Source: Flavobacterium sp. (GTDB lineage: Bacteria > Bacteroidota > Bacteroidia > Flavobacteriales > Flavobacteriaceae). From it: a stretch of 5,095 bases of DNA. The DNA is taken from positions 1 to 5,095 of the forward strand of contig JAHRWO010000178.1 in the NCBI GenBank assembly GCA_019105125.1, in the 5' to 3' direction. Shown in pieces: positions 1 to 4,137 of the stretch. Position 1 is the stretch's first letter. Every line of letters starts with the position of its first letter. The position numbers were made by a program, and so were the translations under genes. Under the pieces are notes generated by a model that ran no database searches, had not been told where the DNA came from, and was given only the letters and a program-made list of their open reading frames with translations.

Positions 1-11
1 CTACCCAAATT

Positions 12-37
12 TTGAATTTATTTTTTTATTAATATTG
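12..37 (+). promoter_or_regulatory. Weak promoter candidate for the first DUF2805 gene
   Basis: A TTG at 12-14 and a TAATATTG at 30-37 resemble the Bacteroidota promoter (TTG, about 17-23 nt, TAnnTTTG). The -7 box has one mismatch and the spacing of 15 nt is short. Transcription would start near 44, leaving an A-rich leader of about 30 nt before the ATG at 76. No Shine-Dalgarno sequence is seen, only an A/G-rich run at 50-62. The first 75 bases hold no recognisable gene. Confidence 0.25.
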
Positions 38-75
38 AAGCATTAACCAAAAAAAAGAGAAACCGTATTTACTTC

Positions 76-357
76 ATGAAAAAGAAGAAAATTTCAGAAT
101 TCGACAACGAAACATTAGATAGAGTTGTTACTATGGCACAGGAGGAAAAAAAACCTTTTGAAGTGTTAAAAGTAGAATTTGGAGTAACAGAAAACGAAGT
201 TACCGAATTGATGCGCAAAAGACTGTCCAAAGATAATTTTGAACTTTGGAAAAAGAAAGTAACTGCAAGTAAGCCAAAACCAAAACCAATCAAATATAAC
301 GAATTGGAAGACGAAGACTTAGACAGCAAATACTACTTCAAAAATAAATTCGATTAA
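76..357 (+). CDS. TIGR03643/DUF2805 family protein, divergent copy
   Basis: This is a 93-residue, highly charged protein without signal peptide or membrane segment, so probably cytoplasmic. Residues 8-61 match the TIGR03643/DUF2805 pattern, with the core PFE (27-29), an FG followed by E-x-E, LMRKRL and F-x-LW-x-KKV. The PFEVLKVEFGVTENEVTELM stretch looks like a helix-turn-helix, which hints at nucleic acid binding, but the family's function is not known to me. Over 54 aligned residues it shares about 19 identities (about 35%) with the next gene, so the two are tandem paralogues of equal length. It differs in its tail: a Lys-Pro repeat (KPKPKP) followed by an acidic stretch (ELEDEDLD) replaces the basic GRATKH region of the second copy. 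An ATG preceded by an A-rich leader fixes the start. A terminator follows directly, so it is probably transcribed alone. Family assignment is good, function unknown. Confidence 0.8.
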   Translation: MKKKKISEFDNETLDRVVTMAQEEKKPFEVLKVEFGVTENEVTELMRKRLSKDNFELWKKKVTASKPKPKPIKYNELEDEDLDSKYYFKNKFD

Positions 358-365
358 AAAAAATT

Positions 366-391
366 AACTCTTGTTCAACAAGAGTTTTTTT
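366..391 (+). terminator. Intrinsic terminator after the first DUF2805 gene
   Basis: A perfect 8-bp stem (AACTCTTG at 366-373 with CAAGAGTT at 379-386) encloses a 5-nt loop and runs into seven T (385-391). It begins 8 nt after the stop codon, so it should separate the two DUF2805 genes into different transcripts. Confidence 0.85.
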
Positions 392-401
392 ATTTAATAC
401 A

Positions 402-409
402 GAAATTTG
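402..409 (+). promoter_or_regulatory. Possible -7 box for the second DUF2805 gene
   Basis: GAAATTTG differs by one base from the Bacteroidota -7 consensus TAnnTTTG and is followed by CA. It ends only 4 nt before the ATG at 414, so a transcript starting about 7 nt downstream would be leaderless or nearly so. No TTG lies at the usual distance upstream, because that stretch is the terminator stem. Some promoter is expected here since a terminator lies just upstream. Confidence 0.3.
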
Positions 410-413
410 CAAC

Positions 414-695
414 ATGCAAAAGAAAATTTTTACCGAAACACAAATCGATCGCATCATAGAAATGGCTTGGGAAGATCGTACCCCTTTTGAAGCCATTAGT
501 TTCCAATTTGGTATCTCCGAACAAGAAACCATTGAAATCATGCGCCGCGAAATGAAACCTTCTAGCTTTAGAATGTGGCGCGAACGAGTTCAAGGCAGAG
601 CTACCAAACATGCCAAACTAAGAGTAAACGGCATAGACCGATTCAAATGCAAACTACAAAGACAAATTACAGGTAACAAAATATCCAAAAGATAA
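414..695 (+). CDS. TIGR03643/DUF2805 family protein, canonical copy
   Basis: This 93-residue basic protein matches the TIGR03643/DUF2805 family closely: IDRIIEMAWEDRTPFEAI (11-28), QFGISEQE, then EIMRREMKPSSFRMWRERV and GRATKHAKLR. It has no signal peptide or membrane helix, so it should be cytoplasmic. The PFEAI...FGISEQETIEIMRRE segment resembles a sigma-region-4 or transposase type helix-turn-helix, and the Arg/Lys-rich C-terminus would suit nucleic acid binding. Both points are inference, as no function is established that I know of. My recollection, unverified here, is that relatives in other bacteria sit near cryptochrome/photolyase and DUF2256 genes; nothing of that kind lies within this window. 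The stop codon is 52 nt before the M61 gene and no clear terminator lies between them, so read-through into M61 is possible. Confidence 0.88.
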   Translation: MQKKIFTETQIDRIIEMAWEDRTPFEAISFQFGISEQETIEIMRREMKPSSFRMWRERVQGRATKHAKLRVNGIDRFKCKLQRQITGNKISKR

Positions 696-711
696 GTGTA
701 ACATTTAGCCT

Positions 712-749
712 ATTTTATCTACTTATGGGGAATACAATTTAGATAAAAT
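712..749 (+). repeat. Inverted repeat running into the M61 start codon
   Basis: ATTTTATCTA (712-721) and TAGATAAAAT (740-749) form a perfect 10-bp inverted repeat around an 18-nt spacer. The right arm includes the first two bases of the ATG at 748. In RNA it could fold into a hairpin hiding the start codon; in DNA it could be an operator. A further AGATAA at 690-695, overlapping the stop of the upstream gene, can pair with TTATCT at 715-720 and so compete with the start-codon stem. The repeat is seen directly; any regulatory role is inference, because AT-only repeats of this size can arise by chance. Confidence 0.45.
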
Positions 750-2607
750 GAAAAAATTAATGTTTTCCCTAGCTTTAGTAGGATTTTTATGGAGTTGTAG
801 TCCTACCCAAACGACTACCAAACAAAATGATGTAGCAGTTACCATCGATTTAATCAATGTTAAAGACGATAAAGTAATGGTGAGCGTGACCCCACCAACA
901 TTTACTACTGAATCCGTAACCTATCACTTTCCTAAAACAGTTCCTGGAACCTATTCAGAAGACGATTACGGTCGCTTTATCGAAAATGTAAAAGCATTTG
1001 ACAGTAAAGGAAAGGCTTTAAATGTGGCCAAAATCGACGAAAACTCATACCGCATTTCAGATGCTACCAAATTGAGCAAAATTACTTACTTAGTAAACGA
1101 TACTTTTGATACTGAAAGTGGAGCTGGTTTTGGCGAAAGCGAAGATGTTTTTTCTCCAGCGGGAACCAACATCAAAGCGGGTGAAAATTTCATGTTAAAT
1201 ACACACGGTTTTATCGGATACTTCAAAGGAAAAGAAGAAACACCATACAAATTAACCATTCAACATCCCGAGACATTAACTGGAGTTTCTGCCATGACAG
1301 ACGCTGACCCAAGTACTACTTTAGATGTATTTTACATGCCAAAATACGCCAATTTAGTGGAAATGCCTATCATGTATTCTAAACCTGATTTTACTACATT
1401 CAGAATTGACGATATGGACATCATCATCAGCGTGTATTCTCCGACAGGTAAATATACAGCCGAACAAATTACACCTCACATGGAAAACATGATGAAAGCG
1501 CAAAAACGTTTTCTAGGTCCTATCGATGCTACAAAAAAATACGCAATCTTACTTTACTTAGCAGATGTGGAAGCAAAAGATGCAAAAGGTTTTGGAGCCT
1601 TAGAACACCCAACATCTACAACAGTGGTAATGCCTGAAGTTATGGATTTAGAAATGCTTCAAGAGCAATTAAAAGACGTCGTTTCGCACGAATTCTTCCA
1701 TATTGTAACACCATTGACGATTCATTCTACTGAAATTCAAAATTTCGACTTCAACAACCCCCAAATGTCAGAACACTTATGGATGTATGAAGGGGTAACC
1801 GAATATTTTGCAAACCTATTCCAAATCAACCAAGGACTAATTGAAGAAGGGGAATTCTTTGAAAGAATGGCTGGAAAAATTGCACAATCGCGCCAAATGA
1901 ATGACAATATGAGTTTTACCAAAATGAGTAAAAACGTATTAAATCCACCTTATAAAGACCAATATCTTAATGTATATCACAAAGGAGCTTTAATTGCCAT
2001 GTGCATCGACATCCTAATAAGAGAAAACAGCAATGGCGAAAAAGGAATCTTAAATTTAATGCAAGAGCTATCAAAACAATATGGTGCAAATAAAGCATTT
2101 AAAGACGAAGAACTATTCGATAAGATTACGGCTTTGACCTATCCGGCAGTTGGGGAATTCTTAAAAACACACGTAGCTGGTGAAACTCCAATTCCATATG
2201 AGCAATTCTTTGCTAAAATGGGAGTATCAGAAACTACTATCGAAGTACCTGGAAATCCATTTTTAAAAGGACAAACAGAACCTTACATCACCATTAACCC
2301 AAACACTAAAGAAATTTTAGTTTTACCGGAAGGCGAATTAAATATTTTCATGACCTCTTTAGGCTTAAAAAATAACGATACGCTTTTAGCTTTCAACGAT
2401 AAAAATTACAACCTAGATAACATTTACGATTTAATTATGGCAAGCGTAAATTGGAAAGACGGGGATGCTATTTCGGTCAAAATCAAAAGAGACGGAAAAG
2501 AACAAACCATAAAAGGAAAAGTAGTCATGCCGAAAGAAAAGCAAGACAGCTATCAATCAACGGATGCTACTAAAAAAGCAGTTCGCGAAGCTTGGTTAAG
2601 AGGCTAA
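748..2607 (+). CDS. M61 family metallopeptidase lipoprotein
   Basis: This 619-residue zinc peptidase of family M61 (the glycyl aminopeptidase family) probably trims peptides in the cell envelope. The N-terminus is a lipoprotein signal: MKK, a hydrophobic stretch and Cys17 in LWSC. The residues after Cys17 (SPTQTTTK) contain no acidic cluster, so a periplasm-facing location is more likely than surface display. Residues 25-200 fit the beta-rich M61 N-terminal domain. The gluzincin site is intact: HEFFH at 314-318 supplies two zinc ligands and the catalytic Glu315, and Glu348 in WMYEGVTEYF is the probable third ligand. The C-terminal 120 residues sit where M61 proteins carry a PDZ domain, but only a weak trace (LGLKNNDTLLAFN, 538 onward) is visible. 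Length is normal for the family. The natural substrate cannot be told from sequence. No Shine-Dalgarno sequence is present; GGGGA at 727-731 is too far upstream. Confidence 0.92.
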   Translation: MKKLMFSLALVGFLWSCSPTQTTTKQNDVAVTIDLINVKDDKVMVSVTPPTFTTESVTYHFPKTVPGTYSEDDYGRFIENVKAFDSKGKALNVAKIDENSYRISDATKLSKITYLVNDTFDTESGAGFGESEDVFSPAGTNIKAGENFMLNTHGFIGYFKGKEETPYKLTIQHPETLTGVSAMTDADPSTTLDVFYMPKYANLVEMPIMYSKPDFTTFRIDDMDIIISVYSPTGKYTAEQITPHMENMMKAQKRFLGPIDATKKYAILLYLADVEAKDAKGFGALEHPTSTTVVMPEVMDLEMLQEQLKDVVSHEFFHIVTPLTIHSTEIQNFDFNNPQMSEHLWMYEGVTEYFANLFQINQGLIEEGEFFERMAGKIAQSRQMNDNMSFTKMSKNVLNPPYKDQYLNVYHKGALIAMCIDILIRENSNGEKGILNLMQELSKQYGANKAFKDEELFDKITALTYPAVGEFLKTHVAGETPIPYEQFFAKMGVSETTIEVPGNPFLKGQTEPYITINPNTKEILVLPEGELNIFMTSLGLKNNDTLLAFNDKNYNLDNIYDLIMASVNWKDGDAISVKIKRDGKEQTIKGKVVMPKEKQDSYQSTDATKKAVREAWLRG

Positions 2608-2640
2608 AATTGAAGATCGAAGATTAACAAATCCTGATTT

Positions 2641-2689
2641 TTGAAGTTGAACTTGAAGTTGAACTTGAATTTGCAACTTAAATTGCACT
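2641..2689. repeat. Degenerate 12-bp tandem repeat
   Basis: Two exact copies of TTGAAGTTGAAC (2641-2652 and 2653-2664) are followed by two decayed units, one of 13 bp (from 2665) and one of 11 bp (from 2678), and a final TTGAAA partial that merges with the terminator stem. A separate 7-bp doublet (GAAGATC, then GAAGATT) lies just upstream at 2612-2625. The array fills the space between the M61 stop codon and its terminator. It is probably non-coding, as no start codon or independent gene is seen over it. Confidence 0.75.
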
Positions 2690-2691
2690 TG

Positions 2692-2728
2692 AAAATCCTC
2701 AAAGTACTTAGTATTTTGAGGATTTTTT
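2692..2728 (+). terminator. Strong intrinsic terminator after the M61 gene
   Basis: A perfect 12-bp stem pairs 2692-2703 (AAAATCCTCAAA) with 2715-2726. It extends inward by GTAC/GTAT (one G-U) to a 3-nt TTA loop, giving about 16 bp in all. T bases run on to 2728. It lies about 85 nt after the M61 stop. The stem is nearly symmetrical, so it may also work on the minus strand, although no minus-strand gene reads towards it. Confidence 0.9.
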
Positions 2729-2730
2729 AT

Positions 2731-2738
2731 TTACTTTG
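2731..2738 (+). promoter_or_regulatory. Possible -7 box for the DUF4369 gene
   Basis: TTACTTTG matches TAnnTTTG at all but one position and is followed by CG. Transcription would begin near 2745, giving a leader of about 16 nt before the ATG at 2761. No TTG sits 17-23 nt upstream, because that space is the terminator stem and loop, so the promoter would be weak or factor-dependent. A start in this place is expected since the strong terminator isolates the gene. Confidence 0.4.
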
Positions 2739-2760
2739 CGAACACTAATTAAAATTCAAA

Positions 2761-3483
2761 ATGAAGAAACTAGTTTTAGCCTTATTCGCTATAAGTGTAA
2801 TAGTAGCTTGTAAGCAAGAAGAAAACACAGATACCAATGTGCACATTTCAGGAAATATTAAAGGATTAAGCCAAGGAAAATTGTTCCTACAAAAATTACA
2901 AGATTCTACGCTTATAACCATAGATAGTATAAACATCAACGGAAACTCCAATTTTGAAAGCCATATCAATCTAGATAGCCCAGAGGTACTTTACTTGTTT
3001 TTAGATCGCGGTCAAACAAAATCTATTGACAACAGTCTTCCTTTTTTTGCAGAACCAGGTCAAATAAAAATTGAAACAACATTAGAACGCTTTTTTGCTG
3101 ATGCTAAAATTACAGGATCTAAAAATCATGATTTATGGGTAAAATTTGATAGCCTAAATAGTAAATTCAGAGATCAAAACTTAGCCTTAATGGCAAAACG
3201 TTTGAAAAACGAATTAAAACCAAATCCTAGTACAACAGATAGTATCGAAAACGAATACCAAAAGCTATTAAAAAGAAAATACCGCTACACAGCTCATTTT
3301 GCTGTGAGTAACGCCAATAAAGAAATCGCACCCTATTTAGCACTTTCAGAAATAGCTAACATCAATACAGCTTTCTTAGATACGATTCAAAAAAGCATGA
3401 CACCAGAAGTAGCAAAATCAAAATATGGAAAAATGCTGAAGGAATATGTTAAAAAGAGAAAGTCAGAAGAAATAAAGAATTAA
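2761..3483 (+). CDS. DUF4369 domain lipoprotein without thioredoxin domain
   Basis: This is a 240-residue envelope lipoprotein. MKK, a hydrophobic stretch and Cys17 in VIVAC form a type II signal. The next residues, KQEE, resemble the Lys/acidic lipoprotein export signal described in Bacteroidota, so surface exposure is possible. Residues 25-120 match the DUF4369 pattern: a short beta-strand domain beginning HISGNIKGLSQGKLFLQKL, a DSTLITIDS segment and PFFAEPGQIKIE. In many relatives this domain precedes a TlpA/thioredoxin domain. Here the rest (about 120-240) is lysine-rich and probably helical, and Cys17 is the only cysteine, so it cannot act as a thiol oxidoreductase. Its task is unknown; binding a ligand or partner is a guess. 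It is flanked by terminators on both sides and looks monocistronic. Confidence 0.82.
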   Translation: MKKLVLALFAISVIVACKQEENTDTNVHISGNIKGLSQGKLFLQKLQDSTLITIDSININGNSNFESHINLDSPEVLYLFLDRGQTKSIDNSLPFFAEPGQIKIETTLERFFADAKITGSKNHDLWVKFDSLNSKFRDQNLALMAKRLKNELKPNPSTTDSIENEYQKLLKRKYRYTAHFAVSNANKEIAPYLALSEIANINTAFLDTIQKSMTPEVAKSKYGKMLKEYVKKRKSEEIKN

Positions 3484-3487
3484 AACT

Positions 3488-3523
3488 AAAAAACTACAAC
3501 TTTAAAGTTGTAGTTTTTTTTTT
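3488..3523 (+). terminator. Intrinsic terminator after the DUF4369 gene
   Basis: A perfect palindrome centred between 3503 and 3504 (AAACTACAACTTT and its complement, 3491-3516) is followed by a run of ten T (3514-3523). A bases upstream (3488-3493) lengthen the stem on the other side. It starts 5 nt after the stop codon. The strand is set by the T run and by the neighbouring gene. Confidence 0.92.
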
Positions 3524-3550
3524 ATTTTGAACAATAAGAATAACCATAAA

Positions 3551-3591
3551 AAACCACCGCTTCCGTGCGAATCCCTTTACGTGGTGAGTTT
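3551..3591. repeat. GC-rich imperfect palindrome, possible bidirectional terminator
   Basis: AAAAC then CACC (3551-3558) can pair with GGTG, a bulged A, then GTTTT (3583-3591). The roughly 24-nt loop is rich in G and C, unlike its surroundings. On the plus strand it runs into T (to 3596); on the minus strand it runs into six T. It lies between two converging transcripts that already have better terminators of their own. It may be a backup terminator or a copy of a dispersed intergenic repeat. I cannot decide from this window. Confidence 0.45.
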
Positions 3592-3623
3592 TTTTTAAAA
3601 CTCTTATAAAAACACCCTAAAAC

Positions 3624-3654
3624 AAAAAAACCACCACATTACTGTGATGGTTTT
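3624..3654 (-). terminator. Intrinsic terminator of the tRNA-Thr transcript
   Basis: Read on the minus strand, AAAACCATCACA pairs with TGTGGTGGTTTT around a GTAA loop (3627-3654), giving a 12-bp stem with one U-G wobble, then more T down to 3624. On the plus strand the same position would be a C-A mismatch, so the element is better suited to the minus strand. It begins 7 nt past the tRNA 3' end. Confidence 0.88.
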
Positions 3655-3661
3655 ACTTTAG

Positions 3662-3735
3662 AGCCGATGGAGGGACTCGAACCCACGACCTGCTGATTAC
3701 AAATCAGCTGCTCTAGCCAGCTGAGCTACACCGGC
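3662..3735 (-). tRNA. tRNA-Thr (anticodon TGT)
   Basis: This 74-nt tRNA gene folds as a full cloverleaf on the minus strand. The acceptor stem is GCCGGTG with CATCGGC (one G-U), the D stem is GCTC/GAGC, and the anticodon stem is GCTGA/TCAGC around the loop TTTGTAA. The anticodon TGT lies at 3699-3701 and should read ACA and related threonine codons. The T loop is TTCGAGT. The T stem (GTGGG/CCCTC) has a T-T mismatch at its second pair; I believe this is tolerated in Bacteroidota threonine tRNAs but cannot verify it here. The discriminator base is T and CCA is not encoded, so it must be added after transcription. It has its own promoter and terminator and is a single-gene unit. Confidence 0.97.
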
Positions 3736-3750
3736 AACTCTATTGCGGTG

Positions 3751-3780
3751 CAAATATAGTTCTGAAATTTAAATTTCCAA
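3751..3780 (-). promoter_or_regulatory. Promoter of tRNA-Thr
   Basis: On the minus strand a TTG (3778-3780) is followed after exactly 19 nt by TATATTTG (3751-3758), a perfect match to the Bacteroidota primary sigma-factor consensus. Transcription should start near 3744, about 9 nt before the mature tRNA 5' end. The TTG is also the end of the T run of the upstream gene's terminator. Confidence 0.9.
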
Positions 3781-3799
3781 AAAAAATTGGCAATTTTTT
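3779..3799 (-). terminator. AT-only hairpin terminator after the 89-residue gene
   Basis: Minus-strand AAAAAATT (3792-3799) pairs with AATTTTTT (3781-3788) around a GCC loop, and two further T follow (to 3779). The stem has no G-C pair, so termination may be leaky and some transcripts could run into the tRNA. The T run overlaps the TTG of the tRNA promoter. Confidence 0.6.
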
Positions 3800-3810
3800 A
3801 TCGCAATTTT

Positions 3811-4080
3811 TTAGTTTAATTCGTTTATTTTCGCAACAAATTGATTTGCAGCCGCTTCGTAATCCTTACGGATTTGTTTAAAATGCGCTTTTTTGTTCTC
3901 AACGTCTTTTTGATTCGCTCTTGTCATTAAAGTATCAAAAGTTTCGTAGATTTCATCAACTAATTTATCAGATGCTTCAGTTGGTTTTCCAGCTGTAGAC
4001 ATTTCCCAAATGTAAACGATGTTTACAATATCCCCTAAAACGTAGTTGATTTCTTTTTTCAAGTTTTTAACGCTTGCCAT
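3811..4080 (-). CDS. Small conserved helical protein of unknown function
   Basis: This 89-residue protein begins MASVKNLKKEINYVLGDIV and appears almost wholly alpha-helical, with alternating Lys/Glu and hydrophobic residues and no signal peptide, membrane helix or cysteine. It is likely a soluble cytoplasmic protein. I recall similar small proteins in Flavobacteria, annotated only as hypothetical. The start is set at ATG 4078-4080. A longer reading from a TTG at 4107 is excluded because that TTG is part of the gene's own -7 promoter box. The gene lies 57 nt downstream of manA with a separate promoter and no clear terminator between them, so it may also receive read-through from manA. A weak hairpin follows its stop. 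Function cannot be told from sequence. Confidence 0.82.
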   Translation of the reverse strand: MASVKNLKKEINYVLGDIVNIVYIWEMSTAGKPTEASDKLVDEIYETFDTLMTRANQKDVENKKAHFKQIRKDYEAAANQFVAKINELN

Positions 4081-4104
4081 TTTGTATAAATTTAAAATTT
4101 GAAG

Positions 4105-4133
4105 CAAAATTACATAATATATTTTGTTCTCAA
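4105..4133 (-). promoter_or_regulatory. Promoter of the 89-residue protein gene
   Basis: On the minus strand a TTG (4131-4133) is followed after 18 nt by TAATTTTG (4105-4112), a perfect fit to TTG-N17-23-TAnnTTTG. The start of transcription should be near 4098, giving a leader of about 17 nt before the ATG. The promoter begins only 4 nt after the manA stop codon. Confidence 0.88.
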
Positions 4134-4137
4134 TACA

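Noticed and set aside
390..611. Minus-strand open frame opposite the second DUF2805 gene
   Set aside because: It is antisense to a clearly conserved protein, has no promoter, and its translation shows no family features.
727..731. GGGGA as a Shine-Dalgarno sequence for the M61 gene
   Set aside because: It ends 16 nt before the ATG, too far for normal spacing, and Bacteroidota seldom use such sites.
1737..1922. Minus-strand open frame inside the M61 gene
   Set aside because: It is a shadow of the conserved M61 catalytic region with no start signal.
2745..2969. Minus-strand open frame opposite the start of the DUF4369 gene
   Set aside because: It is antisense to the signal peptide and DUF4369 region; there is no promoter or conserved pattern.
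3484..3661. CRISPR-like or mobile-element end suggested by several palindromes in a row
   Set aside because: The hairpins differ in sequence and spacing, two are explained as gene terminators, and no transposase or repeat-spacer pattern is present.
3662..3735. tRNA gene as a phage or island attachment site
   Set aside because: No integrase and no second copy of the tRNA 3' end were noticed in the window, and the flanks are ordinary genes.
4105..4107. TTG as the start of a 98-residue version of the small helical protein
   Set aside because: This TTG is part of the -7 promoter box, upstream of the predicted transcript start; ATG at 4080 fits better.
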